A stretch of 64,000 bases of DNA from Paracidobacterium acidisoli. GTDB lineage: Bacteria > Acidobacteriota > Terriglobia > Terriglobales > Acidobacteriaceae. The DNA is taken from positions 1 through 64,000 of the forward strand of contig NZ_QVQT02000003.1 in assembly GCF_003428625.2 (NCBI RefSeq), in the 5' to 3' direction. Under the pieces are notes generated by a model. That model did no database searches. It worked only from the letters and a program-made list of their open reading frames with translations, and had not been told where the DNA came from. Of this stretch, positions 1 to 10,127 are shown piece by piece. The number at the start of each line of letters is the position of its first letter. The stretch's first letter is position 1. Position numbers and translations under genes: made by a program.

Positions 1-79
1 GGAGAAGGGTCTTCGGTTCGCGATCCGCGAAGGCGGACGCACCGTAGGCGCCGGCACCATCACCGAAATTATTCAGTAA
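1..79 (+). CDS. tuf: Elongation factor Tu, C-terminal end (5' truncated by window)
   Basis: The first 79 bases encode the last 25 residues of EF-Tu, ending in [10 protein letters not shown] and a TAA stop. The sequence [18 protein letters not shown] is the typical end of domain III. EF-Tu delivers aminoacyl-tRNA to the ribosome as a GTP complex. The rest of the gene lies outside the window. Its position just before rpsJ matches the classical str-S10 junction (fusA-tuf-rpsJ). Confidence 0.93.
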   Translation, partial: EKGLRFAIREGGRTVGAGTITEIIQ

Positions 80-160
80 AAGTTTTACGGCAACAGACAG
101 TTGGCTTTTTTGAAGCGGGCCGGCGGTATTAACCGCTGACCCGCAGGAAGATTGAAAACG

Positions 161-478
161 ATGGTTGGACAGAGAATACGCATTCGGCTGAAGGCTTACG
201 ACTACCGGGTACTCGATACTTCGACGGGTGAGATTGTGGATACCGCGAAGCGCACGGGTGCACAGGTGGCGGGGCCGATTCCGCTGCCTACGGTGAAGAA
301 CAAGTACTGTGTGCTGCGCTCGCCCCACGTGGACAAGAAGTCGCGCGAGGCCTTCGAGATCCGCACGCACAAGCGGCTGATCGATATTCTTGAGCCGACG
401 CAGCAGACGGTGGACGCGCTGATGAAGCTTGATCTGCCCGCTGGTGTGGACGTCGAGATCAAGGCGTTCGAGAAGTAG
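161..478 (+). CDS. rpsJ: 30S ribosomal protein S10
   Basis: Small-subunit protein of the 30S head; in many bacteria it also serves as NusE in antitermination. The 105-residue product (from ATG 161) has the family signature GPIPLPT followed by the [19 protein letters not shown] segment. A GGAAG ribosome-binding site ends 10 bases before ATG 161. An in-frame TTG at 152 would lie almost on top of that site, so 161 is preferred. First gene of the S10 block; a structured spacer follows the stop. Confidence 0.97.
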   Translation: MVGQRIRIRLKAYDYRVLDTSTGEIVDTAKRTGAQVAGPIPLPTVKNKYCVLRSPHVDKKSREAFEIRTHKRLIDILEPTQQTVDALMKLDLPAGVDVEIKAFEK

Positions 479-517
479 GACTGGCTGTTCAGGCAATCGC
501 GCCTTCGGCGCATAAAA
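479..517 (+). repeat. Stop-proximal double-hairpin element, copy A
   Basis: This begins on the base after the rpsJ stop. It contains CTGG-CTGT-TCAG (a possible small hairpin) followed by GCGCC-TTC-GGCGC. Near-identical layouts follow the rplX stop (6904-6940) and the rpmD stop (10317-10355), with weaker relatives after rplC, rpsZ and rpsH. Function is unknown. Confidence 0.6.
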
Positions 518-564
518 CCCGGCAGTGCGCGCATCGCTGCGACGCATGATGAGGAGAGGAAGTA

Positions 565-1320
565 ATGGCGGTAACGGGAATTCTGGGTAAGAAGATCGGG
601 ATGACGCAGGTGTTTGATGAGAAGGGTGAGGTTCACCCCATCACTGTCCTGCAGGCCGGTCCCTGCGTGATTACGCAGCTCAAGACGGCGGCGAAGGATG
701 GCTACGATGCCGCGCAGATCGGCCTCGTGGAGTTTGTGAAGGCGTCGAAGGTGACTAAGCCGCAGGCCGGTCACTTTGCGAAGAACAACGTCGCGCCGGT
801 CAGGCTGATCAAGGAAGTCGGCATTGAGGCTGCGAAGCCTGCAGTCGAAGACGCAGCCGGAGATCAGGAATCGAACGGCCATGCGAAGGCGGGCGACCGC
901 GTTCTGGTCGATATCTTTACCGATGAGAAGTATGTCGATGTGATCGGCACCAGCAAGGGCCGCGGATTTGCGGGTGTTGTTCGCCGGCACGGTTTCGGCG
1001 GCGGCCCCAAGTCGCACGGACACATGTTTCAGGTGCAGGGCTCGATCGGCGCTTCGTCGTTTCCGTCGCGCGTTTTTCCGGGGCAGCGTATGCCGGGACA
1101 CATGGGCGTCGATCAGGTGACGGTCCGCAATCTCCGCATTCGTGGAATCGATCTCGACGAGAACCTGATCATGGTCGAAGGCGCAGTTCCGGGGCCTCGT
1201 GAAGGCTATGTGCTGATCTCGAAGGCCAAGGCTCCGCCGCGCGAGCGCCGTGGCTTTGCCGGTGGCGGCACGGTCGATCCGCTGAAGGCTTCGAAGAAGG
1301 CTTCGGGCAAGAAGAAATGA
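565..1320 (+). CDS. rplC: 50S ribosomal protein L3
   Basis: Early assembly protein of the large subunit whose loop reaches toward the peptidyl-transferase centre. The family hallmarks [17 protein letters not shown] and the following [14 protein letters not shown] / [10 protein letters not shown] segment are intact. At 251 residues it is longer than the usual 205-215. The excess is an acidic insertion around residues 91-113 ([20 protein letters not shown]) and a Lys-rich tail. ATG 565 follows a GAGGAGAGGAAG ribosome-binding site. Confidence 0.97.
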   Translation: MAVTGILGKKIGMTQVFDEKGEVHPITVLQAGPCVITQLKTAAKDGYDAAQIGLVEFVKASKVTKPQAGHFAKNNVAPVRLIKEVGIEAAKPAVEDAAGDQESNGHAKAGDRVLVDIFTDEKYVDVIGTSKGRGFAGVVRRHGFGGGPKSHGHMFQVQGSIGASSFPSRVFPGQRMPGHMGVDQVTVRNLRIRGIDLDENLIMVEGAVPGPREGYVLISKAKAPPRERRGFAGGGTVDPLKASKKASGKKK

Positions 1321-1416
1321 CGCTGGCCGCGTCGGACAGCTGCGCCCTGGGGGCGTGAAGAACCAGAAGTTTTGCAGGCAGCCTGACGTCATGCGCGGCT
1401 GCAAGAAGAGAAGACG

Positions 1417-2079
1417 ATGGCAAACATTGACGTATTGAATCTGAGCGGAGAAAAAGTGGGATCGCTCGAGCTGGCCGATGAGGTGTTTGGCCAGCAGAAC
1501 GAGGCGCTGCTGTGGGAGGCGGTGAAGCACTATCGTGCGGCACTGCGTCAGGGAACAGCGGCAACCAAGAACCGCAAACTGGTCTCCGGTTCGGGCAAAA
1601 AGCTCTGGAAGCAGAAGGGCACGGGCCGCGCGCGTATCGGTTCGGTGCGCTCGCCCCTGTGGCGTCACGGCGGCACGGTGCACGGACCGCAGCCCCGCTC
1701 CTACGACTATGCGTTTCCGAAGAAGAAGCTGCTGGGTGCGCTGCGCTCGGCGCTGGCGGTGAAGCTGGCCGACGGAAAGCTGACGGTGGTGGAGAGCCTC
1801 GATCTGAAAGAGGCGAAGACAAAGCTGTACCGTCAGGCGCTGAACAGGCTTGAAGCGAAGAAGACGACGCTGCTGGTTGAGAACGGCGAAGCTTTGAGCC
1901 CGACACTGGTTCTGGGTGCCCGGAACCTCCAGGGCGTTGAGCTGATGCTGAACAATGAAGTGCACCCGTACGATCTGCTGCGGTACGAGCGGGCGATCTT
2001 CTCGCGGGCAGCGATTGAGAAGCTGCAGGAGTCGCTGAAGAAGACGGTTTCGAAGCGTAAGCATGCGGAGGTGGCCTGA
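1417..2079 (+). CDS. rplD: 50S ribosomal protein L4
   Basis: Large-subunit protein lining the exit tunnel; in Escherichia coli it autogenously represses the S10 operon. The 220-residue product carries the tunnel-loop motif [20 protein letters not shown] at about residues 61-80 and the [10 protein letters not shown] stretch after it. Its stop TGA (2077-2079) overlaps the rplW ATG by one base, implying translational coupling. Confidence 0.97.
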   Translation: MANIDVLNLSGEKVGSLELADEVFGQQNEALLWEAVKHYRAALRQGTAATKNRKLVSGSGKKLWKQKGTGRARIGSVRSPLWRHGGTVHGPQPRSYDYAFPKKKLLGALRSALAVKLADGKLTVVESLDLKEAKTKLYRQALNRLEAKKTTLLVENGEALSPTLVLGARNLQGVELMLNNEVHPYDLLRYERAIFSRAAIEKLQESLKKTVSKRKHAEVA

Positions 2080-2372
2080 TGCCGACAACCTATAACGTGA
2101 TTCGTCGTCCGCTGATTACCGAAAAGGGACTGACCGTTAAGGAGACCCAGGAGACGCTGGTCTTCGAGGTGGATGCGAAGGCGACCAAGACGGAAGTGAA
2201 GCAGGCGGTTGAGCTGCTCTTCAAGGTGAGGGTATTCGATGTGCGCACCGCGAACTTTGCGGGCAAGGAGCGCCGCCGGGGCAAGTTTTCCGGATACCGT
2301 CCCGACTGGAAGAAGGCGTATGTGCGCCTGAAGGCGGGCGAGAAGATGCCGGAGTACGCGAACAACCTGTAG
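2079..2372 (+). CDS. rplW: 50S ribosomal protein L23
   Basis: Exit-tunnel protein that forms the docking site for trigger factor and SRP. The 97-residue product has the N-terminal [11 protein letters not shown] signature and the [20 protein letters not shown] loop that contacts 23S rRNA. Its start overlaps the rplD stop (TGATG). Confidence 0.97.
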   Translation: MPTTYNVIRRPLITEKGLTVKETQETLVFEVDAKATKTEVKQAVELLFKVRVFDVRTANFAGKERRRGKFSGYRPDWKKAYVRLKAGEKMPEYANNL

Positions 2373-2415
2373 GACAGGGCTCAGAGCGTATGGCTCGGAG
2401 CGCAGAGAGATAAAG

Positions 2416-3240
<825 letters not shown>

Positions 3241-3267
3241 AACAGGCAACAGGAACAGGATTAAAAG

Positions 3268-3552
3268 ATGGCACGGTCAACGAAAAAGGGCGCCTTCGCG
3301 GATACGCACCTGATGGTGAAGATTGAGGCAATGAACCAGGCGAACGACCGGAAGGTGATTCGCACCTGGTCCCGCCGCTCGACGATTCACCCCGAGATGG
3401 TAGGCCATACGATTGCGGTGCATAACGGCCGGAAGTTTGTGCCGGTGTATGTGACGGAGAACATGGTGGGGCACAAGCTGGGTGAGTTCGCGGCGACGCG
3501 GACCTTCAAGGGACACTCGGCGAAGGCGGAGACTGCGGCCAAGCCGCGCTAA
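3268..3552 (+). CDS. rpsS: 30S ribosomal protein S19
   Basis: Head protein that forms inter-subunit bridges and contacts A-site tRNA. The 94-residue product starts [12 protein letters not shown] and contains [22 protein letters not shown] and [16 protein letters not shown], both strongly conserved. Confidence 0.97.
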   Translation: MARSTKKGAFADTHLMVKIEAMNQANDRKVIRTWSRRSTIHPEMVGHTIAVHNGRKFVPVYVTENMVGHKLGEFAATRTFKGHSAKAETAAKPR

Positions 3553-3606
3553 GAATTCAAGCCGGGCCGAAGCGGCTTCCGGCAGGTACGCAGAGGGATT
3601 ACAGGC

Positions 3607-4131
3607 ATGGCAACGCAACTCGAAACACGGGAATTCCGGGCCGAGGCGAAGTTTCAGCGGGTATCGCCGCAGAAGGCGCGTCTGGTGCTGGACCTTATCA
3701 GGGGACGGAGCATCGAAGAGGCGCTGAACATAGTGGCCTTCGCGAAGAAGGCGGTTGCTCCGCTGGTCGAAAAGGTGCTGCGCTCGGCGCTGCAGAACGC
3801 GAACTATCTGAGCCAGGAGCAGGGGCTCGACGTGGATGTGGACAACCTCTATGTGCGGAAGGCGATTGCCAACGAAGGTCCGCGCATGAAGCGCATCCGG
3901 CCGGCTCCAATGGGCCGGGCTTACCGCTACCAGCGGCGGCTGTCGCATATCTCGATCGCACTGGCGGAGCGGGGCGCGGCAGCCGGGTTGGTGGAGCGTG
4001 TGGATGAAGATGCAGCAGCGAAGCCGGTGAAGAAGCTGGCAAAGAAGGCGGCGGCGAAGAAGGCTCCCGCAAAGAAGAGCGCTGCGAAGAAGACGGCGGC
4101 AAAGAAAGCCGCGAAGAAGTCCGCGAAGTAA
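3607..4131 (+). CDS. rplV: 50S ribosomal protein L22 with Lys/Ala tail
   Basis: Exit-tunnel protein; its beta-hairpin lines the constriction next to L4. The core ends with the conserved MGRAYRYQRRLSHI segment at about residues 103-116. At 174 residues it is about 55 longer than usual. The extra C-terminus (from about residue 135) is almost only Lys and Ala in KKAAAKK-type repeats, resembling histone-H1-like tails, and is probably a flexible rRNA-binding extension. Confidence 0.96.
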   Translation: MATQLETREFRAEAKFQRVSPQKARLVLDLIRGRSIEEALNIVAFAKKAVAPLVEKVLRSALQNANYLSQEQGLDVDVDNLYVRKAIANEGPRMKRIRPAPMGRAYRYQRRLSHISIALAERGAAAGLVERVDEDAAAKPVKKLAKKAAAKKAPAKKSAAKKTAAKKAAKKSAK

Positions 4132-4155
4132 GCGGAAAGAGCTCAGAGGGCAATT

Positions 4156-4827
4156 ATGGGACAGAAAGTCCATCCTTACGGATTCCGGGTCGGAGTAAAC
4201 AAGCCGTGGCGGTCGCGCTGGTTTGTCGAGCGTGATTACGACAAGCTGCTGGTCGAGGACGTGCACCTGAAGCGCGAGCTGAAGGAGAAGCTGAAGGCGG
4301 CGGGCGTGAGCTCGGTCGAGATCGAGCGTCCGGGCAACAAGCTGCGGCTGATCATCCGCACGGCGCGTCCGGGCATCGTGATCGGGCGCAAGGGCGCCGA
4401 GATCGAGAAGCTCAAGGGCGAGCTGCAGAAGCGCACCAACCGCGAAGTGTTCATCGACATTCTCGAGGTGAACAAGCCGGAGCTGGATGCGCAGCTGGTG
4501 GCTGAGAACATCGCGCTGCAGCTGGAAAAGCGCGTCGGCTTCCGCCGCGCGATGCGCAAGTCGGTGGATTCGGCACTGCGCTTCGGCTGCAAGGGAATCA
4601 AGGTGCGCGTGTCGGGCCGTTTGAACGGCAACGAGATCGCGCGCTCGGAGTGGTATCTGCAGGGACGTCTGCCGCTGCACACGCTGCGCGCGGACATCGA
4701 TTACGGCTTTGCCGAGGCGCGCACGACGTATGGCGTGATCGGGGTGAAGACGTGGATCTACCGCGGCGATATTTATCAGCAGAAGCGGCGTGAGCCGCAG
4801 GCGGCGGTCGGCACCACGGTATTTTAA
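4156..4827 (+). CDS. rpsC: 30S ribosomal protein S3
   Basis: Shapes the mRNA entry channel together with S4 and S5. The 223-residue product starts [13 protein letters not shown] and carries the type-II KH motif [17 protein letters not shown] near residues 74-90, followed by the S3 C-terminal domain ([15 protein letters not shown]). The following spacer contains a triplicated 14-base repeat. Confidence 0.97.
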   Translation: MGQKVHPYGFRVGVNKPWRSRWFVERDYDKLLVEDVHLKRELKEKLKAAGVSSVEIERPGNKLRLIIRTARPGIVIGRKGAEIEKLKGELQKRTNREVFIDILEVNKPELDAQLVAENIALQLEKRVGFRRAMRKSVDSALRFGCKGIKVRVSGRLNGNEIARSEWYLQGRLPLHTLRADIDYGFAEARTTYGVIGVKTWIYRGDIYQQKRREPQAAVGTTVF

Positions 4828-4829
4828 GG

Positions 4830-4907
4830 CAGTGAACAGTTGTCAGTCTCCAGCGGGATTTACTGGCAACTGAGTACTGGCAACTGAGTACTGGCAACTG
4901 AGTACTG
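4830..4907 (+). repeat. AGTTGTCAGT-type inverted/tandem repeat element 1
   Basis: The rpsC-rplP spacer holds CAGTTGTCAGT followed by three perfect head-to-tail copies of TACTGGCAACTGAG (4861-4902) and a partial fourth. The first block can pair with each ACTGGCAACTG (one G-U pair), so several alternative hairpins are possible. Relatives lie at 15252-15325, 16050-16109 and 17340-17430. Confidence 0.8.
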
Positions 4908-4923
4908 TTTCGAGGGTTTCGTT

Positions 4924-5358
4924 ATGTTGATGCCAAAGAAGGTCAAGTTCCGCAAGCAGCAGCGCGGCCGTATGTGCGGCAAGGCGTGGCGGGGCAGCGA
5001 GCTGTCGTTCGGCGATTACGGCCTTAAGGTCATGGAGTGCGGCTATATCACGGACCGGCAGATTGAAGCCAGCCGTGTGGCGATGACGCGCTTTATCAAG
5101 CGCGGCGGCAAGATCTGGCTGCGCCTGTTTCCGGACAAGCCAGTGACGAAGAAGCCGGCTGAAACCCGTATGGGTAAAGGCAAGGGCGCTCCTGATCACT
5201 GGGTGGCGGTGGTGCGTCCGGGCAAGGTGCTCTTCGAGATGGAGGGCGTGACGCCGGAGATGGCGCAGGAAGCCATGCGTCTGGCCGCGCACAAGCTGCC
5301 GCTGAAGACGAAGTTCGTGCAGCGCCACGATGTAAAGGTGACGGTAGCAGCGAAGTAG
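4924..5358 (+). CDS. rplP: 50S ribosomal protein L16
   Basis: Large-subunit protein that organises the A-site tRNA elbow region. The 144-residue product begins with the near-invariant [16 protein letters not shown] and has the C-terminal [15 protein letters not shown] segment. Length is typical. Confidence 0.97.
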   Translation: MLMPKKVKFRKQQRGRMCGKAWRGSELSFGDYGLKVMECGYITDRQIEASRVAMTRFIKRGGKIWLRLFPDKPVTKKPAETRMGKGKGAPDHWVAVVRPGKVLFEMEGVTPEMAQEAMRLAAHKLPLKTKFVQRHDVKVTVAAK

Positions 5359-5434
5359 CAGTGAGCGCGGGGCGCCGGAAGTTTTGGGGATACGCGGAAT
5401 GAGAATTCCGTAGTCCTGGAGAGAAGAAGAGACG

Positions 5435-5755
5435 ATGGAACTGGAAAAGATTCGCAATCTGGGCGACAACGAGCTGCGTGTCGAGGAGCAGAAGGCGGCT
5501 GAGCAGATCTTCCGCCTGCGCTTTCAGATGAAGCTGGGGCAGACCGAAGGCGTGAAGAAGCTGCGCGGGCTGAAGAAGGATATCGCCCGCATACAGACGG
5601 TTGGACGAGAGCGCGAGCTTGGTCTGCATGGCGAAGCTCCGAAGGCGGACGCGGCTGCGCCGGCGAAGGCTGCAAAGGGCAAAAAAGCAGCTGCGGGATC
5701 GAAGAAGACGAAGGCGTCAAGGTCAGCAGAGACGTCAGGGAAGGAGTCTCGTTAA
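5435..5755 (+). CDS. rpmC: 50S ribosomal protein L29 with Ala/Lys tail
   Basis: Surface protein near the tunnel exit. Residues 1-60 match the two-helix L29 fold (EKIRNLGDNELRVEEQKAAEQIFRLRFQ, then LKKDIARIQTV). At 106 residues it is about 40 longer than usual; the tail is Ala/Lys-rich and of low complexity, parallel to the tails on L22 and L17. A spacer of three bases separates it from rpsQ. Confidence 0.95.
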   Translation: MELEKIRNLGDNELRVEEQKAAEQIFRLRFQMKLGQTEGVKKLRGLKKDIARIQTVGRERELGLHGEAPKADAAAPAKAAKGKKAAAGSKKTKASRSAETSGKESR

Positions 5756-5758
5756 GCG

Positions 5759-6073
5759 ATGAGCGAAGAGACGAAAACGACACAGAGTGCGGAGGCGCAG
5801 TCGCGCCGTAATGAGAAGGTAGGACACGTGGTCTCGACAAAGATGCAGAAGACCATCGTGGTGGAAGTGGAGATGCGCAAGGCGCATCCGAAGTACAAGC
5901 GGATTGTGCGCTCGAGCAAGAAATTTTATGCGCACGACGAGCAGAATACGGCGCGCGTGGGCGATATGGTGCGCATCCGCGAGAGCCGGCCGCTGAGCAA
6001 GCTGAAGCGCTGGAGTCTCGAGGAGATCATCCGCCGCTCGACGCTGGCGCAGGTGGAAGAAGCGGCAAAGTAA
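5759..6073 (+). CDS. rpsQ: 30S ribosomal protein S17
   Basis: OB-fold primary rRNA-binding protein of the 30S body. The S17 core ([21 protein letters not shown], then [20 protein letters not shown]) is intact within 104 residues. The first 20 residues are a short polar extension beyond typical S17. Confidence 0.96.
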   Translation: MSEETKTTQSAEAQSRRNEKVGHVVSTKMQKTIVVEVEMRKAHPKYKRIVRSSKKFYAHDEQNTARVGDMVRIRESRPLSKLKRWSLEEIIRRSTLAQVEEAAK

Positions 6074-6178
6074 AGACGGGCTCGGGTGCAGAGCCCGGAG
6101 CAGAGAAAAGCCGGGACGACAGGCCGTCCGCAGTGAAGACCCAGGGCCGGCTGCTGAGCGAGACCAGGAGATACGACA

Positions 6179-6550
6179 ATGGCAGTGCAGATGAGAACGA
6201 TGCTCGAGGTCGCCGACAACTCCGGCGCGCGCAAGCTGCAGATGATTCTGCCGCTGGGCGGCGCGAGCGGCCTGAAGGCGGGACTGGGCGACGTAATTAC
6301 GGCGGCGGTGAAGGAAGCTTCGCCCGATGGCCAGGTAAAGAAGGGCAAGGTGGTGAAGGCCGTAGTGGTGCGCACGCGCAAGGAGACGCGCCGCCGCGAT
6401 GGAACCTACATCCGCTTCGATACCAACGCCGCAGTGCTGATCAACGAAGCCGGCGAGCCGGTGGGCACACGCGTCTTCGGGCCGGTTGCCCGCGAGCTGC
6501 GCGAGAAGAAGTTTTTGAAGATTGTTTCGCTCGCTCCCGAGGTTCTTTAG
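6179..6550 (+). CDS. rplN: 50S ribosomal protein L14
   Basis: Forms inter-subunit bridges and the binding surface for RsfS. The 123-residue product has the family pattern [16 protein letters not shown] at its N-terminus and the [13 protein letters not shown] and [14 protein letters not shown] segments. Length and start are typical. Confidence 0.97.
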   Translation: MAVQMRTMLEVADNSGARKLQMILPLGGASGLKAGLGDVITAAVKEASPDGQVKKGKVVKAVVVRTRKETRRRDGTYIRFDTNAAVLINEAGEPVGTRVFGPVARELREKKFLKIVSLAPEVL

Positions 6551-6576
6551 TCTTCGGGCGGAGCACAGAGGAAGAT

Positions 6577-6903
6577 ATGAGTCTGAATATTCAGCGCAAC
6601 GATCAGGTCGAAGTCATTACGGGCAGCGACCGGGGCAAGAAGGGCCGCGTACTGCGGGTCTTCCCGGGCGAGAACCGGATTCTGGTCGAGAATGTGCGGA
6701 TGGTGAAGAAGAATGTTCGCCCCAATCCGCAGCAGAACATCCAGGGTGGTATTGCCGAACAGGCGGCGCCGATTCCTGTGTCGAATGTGATGCTGGTTTG
6801 CCCGAACTGCGGACCGACCCGGGTGGGGCACAGAATCGAAGGCGACAGGAAACTCCGCGTCTGCAAAAAGTGCGGCAACGAGATCGCCGCGAAGAAGAAG
6901 TAG
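6577..6903 (+). CDS. rplX: 50S ribosomal protein L24 with zinc ribbon
   Basis: Assembly-initiator protein of the large subunit. From ATG 6577 (AGAGGAAG site just upstream) the product is 108 residues with the KOW motif QVEVITGSDRGKKGRVLRVF near residues 9-28. The C-terminus has two Cys pairs (CPNCG, CKKCG) that form a probable zinc ribbon, a known variant of bacterial L24. The frame stays open upstream of 6577 but only across rplN, so the longer reading is rejected. Confidence 0.96.
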   Translation: MSLNIQRNDQVEVITGSDRGKKGRVLRVFPGENRILVENVRMVKKNVRPNPQQNIQGGIAEQAAPIPVSNVMLVCPNCGPTRVGHRIEGDRKLRVCKKCGNEIAAKKK

Positions 6904-6940
6904 GACTGGCCGTCCAGGCGTACGCGCCGACGGCGCAAGA
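6904..6940 (+). repeat. Stop-proximal double-hairpin element, copy B
   Basis: Immediately after the rplX stop: CTGG-CCGT-CCAG, a perfect 4-bp hairpin, then GCGCC-GAC-GGCGC. Compared with copy A, two T-to-C changes keep pairing in the first stem (G-U to G-C), which suggests a conserved RNA structure. Confidence 0.6.
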
Positions 6941-7040
6941 GTCCTGATGAGCAGTTCAGATGAGCACCCTCCGCAACGGTATACGGTTCCTGATTTTTAA
7001 GGGAGCCACTCCGGGACCGGAGAGAAAGACAGAAGAAGAG

Positions 7041-7589
7041 ATGGCAGCGAGACTGAAAGAGAAGTATCTGAAAGAGATCAAGCAGGCCCTGCAGAAAGAG
7101 CTTGGTCTCGATAACACGATGGCGGTACCCCGCCTTGAAAAGATCGTGCTGAACATGGGTCTGGGCGAGGCGACACAGAACTCGAAGCTGCTCGATCCAC
7201 TGGTGGCGGATCTGGCCTCGATTGCCGGACAAAAGCCGGTAACGACGCGGGCGAAGAAGTCAATCGCAGCCTTTAAGGTGCGCGAGGGTATGCCCATCGG
7301 TGCGATGGTGACGCTGCGCGGCGATACGATGTACGAGTTTCTCGATCGTCTGATTTCGGTTGCTCTGCCGCGCGTGCGCGATTTCCGCGGTGTTTCCACG
7401 AAGAGCTTTGACGGACGCGGCAACTATACCCTCGGCGTTCGCGATCAGCTGATCTTTCCCGAGATCGATTACTCGCGGGTGGAGAAGCTGAAGGGAATGA
7501 ACATCACGATTGTGACCTCGGCGAAGGACGATAACGGAGCACGGGCGCTGCTGCGGCAGTTCGGAATGCCCTTCCGCCAGACGGCATAA
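7041..7589 (+). CDS. rplE: 50S ribosomal protein L5
   Basis: Binds 5S rRNA and contacts P-site tRNA. From ATG 7041 (GAAGAAGAG upstream) the product is 182 residues, the normal length, with the conserved [13 protein letters not shown] segment and [19 protein letters not shown]. The frame is open back to 6960, but those residues do not resemble L5. Confidence 0.97.
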   Translation: MAARLKEKYLKEIKQALQKELGLDNTMAVPRLEKIVLNMGLGEATQNSKLLDPLVADLASIAGQKPVTTRAKKSIAAFKVREGMPIGAMVTLRGDTMYEFLDRLISVALPRVRDFRGVSTKSFDGRGNYTLGVRDQLIFPEIDYSRVEKLKGMNITIVTSAKDDNGARALLRQFGMPFRQTA

Positions 7590-7630
7590 GATTTTGGCAG
7601 AAAGTTTTAAGGTTTTAAGGAATAAAGATT

Positions 7631-7816
7631 ATGTCAACGACTGCAAAGAGAGTAAAGGATGCCGGCAAGCCGAAGTTCAGCAGCCGCAAGCACAATCGCT
7701 GCAAGCTGTGCGGACGGCCGCGGGCGTTCCTGCGCAAGTTCGGTGTGTGCCGCCTGTGCTTCCGGCAGCTGGCGCTGAAGGGCGAGATCCCCGGCGTCAT
7801 CAAGAGCTCGTGGTAG
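7631..7816 (+). CDS. rpsZ: 30S ribosomal protein S14, zinc-binding type
   Basis: The short 61-residue S14 form of the 30S head. Two CxxC pairs (CKLCG, CRLCF) separated by [11 protein letters not shown] make the zinc site, so this is the C+ paralogue. An AAGGAATAAAGATT site precedes ATG 7631. Confidence 0.97.
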   Translation: MSTTAKRVKDAGKPKFSSRKHNRCKLCGRPRAFLRKFGVCRLCFRQLALKGEIPGVIKSSW

Positions 7817-7951
7817 CACTGGCTGCATCGGGTACACGCGTGCGTTGCGCGCCAAAACAGATTTGACTGCAGGGTTCAGAGCCCGGTGGTCTTAGACATT
7901 CCCGCAGGTTCTTCGCGGAAAGCGGAGCGAACGGGGGATGAAGGAGAAACG

Positions 7952-8350
7952 ATGAGTCTGACCGATCCGGTAGCAGATTTCCTGGCGCGGATTCGCAATG
8001 CGATCAGGGCGCGCCATCAGAAGCTGGATGTCCCTGCTTCAAAGCTGAAGACGGAGATTGCCCGCATTCTGAAGGAAGAGGGTTACATCGCCAACTATAA
8101 GGCGACGGAAGAGAACGGCCGCAATGTGCTGCGCGTGTATCTGAAGTACGGGACGAACAGCGAAGCGGCGATTCGCGACCTGTCGCGGATATCGCGTCCG
8201 GGCTGCCGCGTTTATGTGGGCCGCGATGAGATCAAGCGCGTGCAGGGTGGACTGGGTATCAGCATCCTGACCACGCCGCGCGGTGTGATGACCGGCCGTC
8301 AGGCACGCAAAGAAGGCGTGGGCGGCGAGATTCTCTGCGAAGTCTGGTAA
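7952..8350 (+). CDS. rpsH: 30S ribosomal protein S8
   Basis: Primary binder of 16S rRNA helix 21 and, in Escherichia coli, the autogenous repressor of the spc operon. ATG 7952 follows AAGGAGAAACG and gives 132 residues, the family length. The start DPVADFLARIRNAIRARH and the C-terminal GVMTGRQARKEGVGGEILCEVW are canonical. Confidence 0.97.
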   Translation: MSLTDPVADFLARIRNAIRARHQKLDVPASKLKTEIARILKEEGYIANYKATEENGRNVLRVYLKYGTNSEAAIRDLSRISRPGCRVYVGRDEIKRVQGGLGISILTTPRGVMTGRQARKEGVGGEILCEVW

Positions 8351-8530
8351 CGCTGACCGCGTGGGGCAGACGCGCGCTTTGCGCGCCTGTTCGTGCGGTG
8401 ATAAAAGTTGTGGCCGCGCTCGCTGGCGCGGATGAACAGTGAAGAAGTAAGGGGGCGGTGAAAAATTCCGCCGGGCTGCAGTGGAACGCGATGAAGATTG
8501 CGGGACTCGCAAGCCGATAAGGATCAGAAG

Positions 8531-9070
8531 ATGTCACGTATTGGAAGAAAGCCGATTCCGCTGCCGAATGGCGTGAAGTATGCGGTGCAGGGCAACACCA
8601 TTGTTGTCGAAGGCCCGAAGGGCAAGGTTGAGCAGGCGATTCCGTCCGGGATTAAGCTCGAGACCAAAGACGGTCACGTGCATGCGGTGCGCGAGAATGA
8701 CTCGCAGGCGGCGATTCACGGGCTGACGCGCGCTCTGGTTGCGAATGCGATCGAGGGTGTGACGAAGGGCTGGTCGAAGGATCTGGACATCGTCGGCATC
8801 GGTTACCGTGTGGAGCTGAAGGGCAAGAACATGGCGGTCTTCACGCTTGGGTATTCGCATCCGATCGAATTTCCGCTGCCGACTGGTATTACGGCGGCCG
8901 TCGATCCGAAGCAGACACGGCTGACCATCAGCGGTATCGACCGGCAAAAGGTCGGCCAGGTTGCGGCCGATATGCGCTCGCTGCGCAAGCCCGATCCGTA
9001 CAAGAACAAGGGTGTTCGCTATGCAGATGAGAAGCTGAAGAAGAAGGCCGGCAAGACAGGCGCGAAGTAA
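8531..9070 (+). CDS. rplF: 50S ribosomal protein L6
   Basis: Two-domain protein near the sarcin-ricin loop and factor-binding site. ATG 8531 starts [12 protein letters not shown], giving 179 residues. The second domain ends [21 protein letters not shown], the L6 signature. Confidence 0.97.
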   Translation: MSRIGRKPIPLPNGVKYAVQGNTIVVEGPKGKVEQAIPSGIKLETKDGHVHAVRENDSQAAIHGLTRALVANAIEGVTKGWSKDLDIVGIGYRVELKGKNMAVFTLGYSHPIEFPLPTGITAAVDPKQTRLTISGIDRQKVGQVAADMRSLRKPDPYKNKGVRYADEKLKKKAGKTGAK

Positions 9071-9171
9071 CGACAGACTAAGAGCTTTCCGCCTTTCGTG
9101 AAAGATGGAAAGCCATACGACTGGTAACCGGAGCTGCAGGGCAGCTCCGCTGTCAGGAAGGAAAAGAAAAG

Positions 9172-9528
9172 ATGATTCCGCAGAGAGACAGAAATCTGAT
9201 TCGCCAGCGCGTGCATACGCGTATCCGCGAGAAGGTGCACGGCACGACCGAGCGTCCGCGGCTGAATGTGTACCGGTCGCTGAACCATATTTATGTGCAG
9301 GTCATCGACGATGCGAAGGGTGAGACGATCGTCTCGGCTTCGACGGTCGCGTCGAAGCTGAAGACCGGCGGCAACGTCGCGGCGGCGAAGGAGATCGGCA
9401 GGCTGGTCGCCGAGCGGGCGAAAGAAAAGGGCGTCAGGAAGGTTGTGTTCGACCGTGGCGGCTATCTGTATCACGGACGCATCAAGGCGCTGGCGGATGC
9501 GGCGCGCGAGGCGGGGCTGGAATTTTAA
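9172..9528 (+). CDS. rplR: 50S ribosomal protein L18
   Basis: Binds 5S rRNA with L5 and L25. The 118-residue product contains [20 protein letters not shown] and the C-terminal [24 protein letters not shown]. The upstream spacer has a perfect 8-bp hairpin (GGAGCTGC/GCAGCTCC, 9130-9148) just before the ribosome-binding site. Confidence 0.97.
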   Translation: MIPQRDRNLIRQRVHTRIREKVHGTTERPRLNVYRSLNHIYVQVIDDAKGETIVSASTVASKLKTGGNVAAAKEIGRLVAERAKEKGVRKVVFDRGGYLYHGRIKALADAAREAGLEF

Positions 9529-9542
9529 AGGGCGAAAAGCAG

Positions 9543-9586
9543 GTCCCTCGACTCCGTCCGCTGCGCGGACTGCGCTCGGGATGACA
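9543..9586 (+). repeat. Extragenic imperfect palindrome in rplR-rpsE spacer
   Basis: The spacer carries TCCCTCGACTCCGTCCG, a CTGCG loop and CGGACTGCGCTCGGGA: an inverted repeat with a perfect CGTCCG-type inner stem. The TCCCTCGACTGCGCTCGGGA theme is familiar as a dispersed extragenic element in many bacterial genomes. Only this copy was noticed in the window. Confidence 0.5.
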
Positions 9587-9615
9587 AACGGATTTGGGAA
9601 GGAATCGGGAAGCGA

Positions 9616-10125
9616 ATGGCAACACTGAAGAAAAAACTGGATGCCGGTCAGTACAACCTGAAGGATCAGGTTGTGGCGATCAACCGCGTCACCAAGGTCG
9701 TCAAGGGCGGCAAGAATATGTCGTTCGCCGCGCTGGTGGTGGTGGGTGATCCGGGCGCGGGCGTGGTCGGTTACGGCTCGGGCAAGGCGAAGGAAGTGCC
9801 GCAGGCGATCCGCAAGGGGATCGAGTCGGCAAAGAAGAATCTGGTACGCGTGAACCTGACGGAGACGACGATTCCGCACCAGGTACTGGGACGATTCGGT
9901 TCCGGCCAGGTATTGCTGAAGCCTGCTCCGGAAGGTACAGGCGTGATTGCCGGCGGCGCGGTGCGCGCGGTGATGACCTCGGCGGGTGTGCAGAACGTGC
10001 TGACCAAGAGTCTGGGCACGGCGAATCCGCATAACGTGATCAAGGCGACGTTCGACGCGCTGGTGCAGCTTCGCGACCGTAGTGAAGTCGCTGCGGTGCG
10101 CGGCAAGCAGGTGCAGGAGCTCTAA
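9616..10125 (+). CDS. rpsE: 30S ribosomal protein S5
   Basis: Helps form the mRNA entry site and influences decoding accuracy. The 169-residue product has the dsRBD-like N-domain ([21 protein letters not shown], with [17 protein letters not shown]) and the C-domain segment [20 protein letters not shown]. rpmD starts two bases after its stop. Confidence 0.97.
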   Translation: MATLKKKLDAGQYNLKDQVVAINRVTKVVKGGKNMSFAALVVVGDPGAGVVGYGSGKAKEVPQAIRKGIESAKKNLVRVNLTETTIPHQVLGRFGSGQVLLKPAPEGTGVIAGGAVRAVMTSAGVQNVLTKSLGTANPHNVIKATFDALVQLRDRSEVAAVRGKQVQEL

Positions 10126-10127
10126 TC

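Noticed and set aside
202-2088. Very long minus-strand open frame antisense to rpsJ-rplC-rplD
   Set aside because: It mirrors the ribosomal genes in high-GC DNA; the translation is Arg/Leu/His-rich and resembles no family.
6133-6576. An N-terminal extension of L24 running back through rplN
   Set aside because: It overlaps the well-supported L14 gene in another frame; L24 starts at 6577 with a ribosome-binding site.
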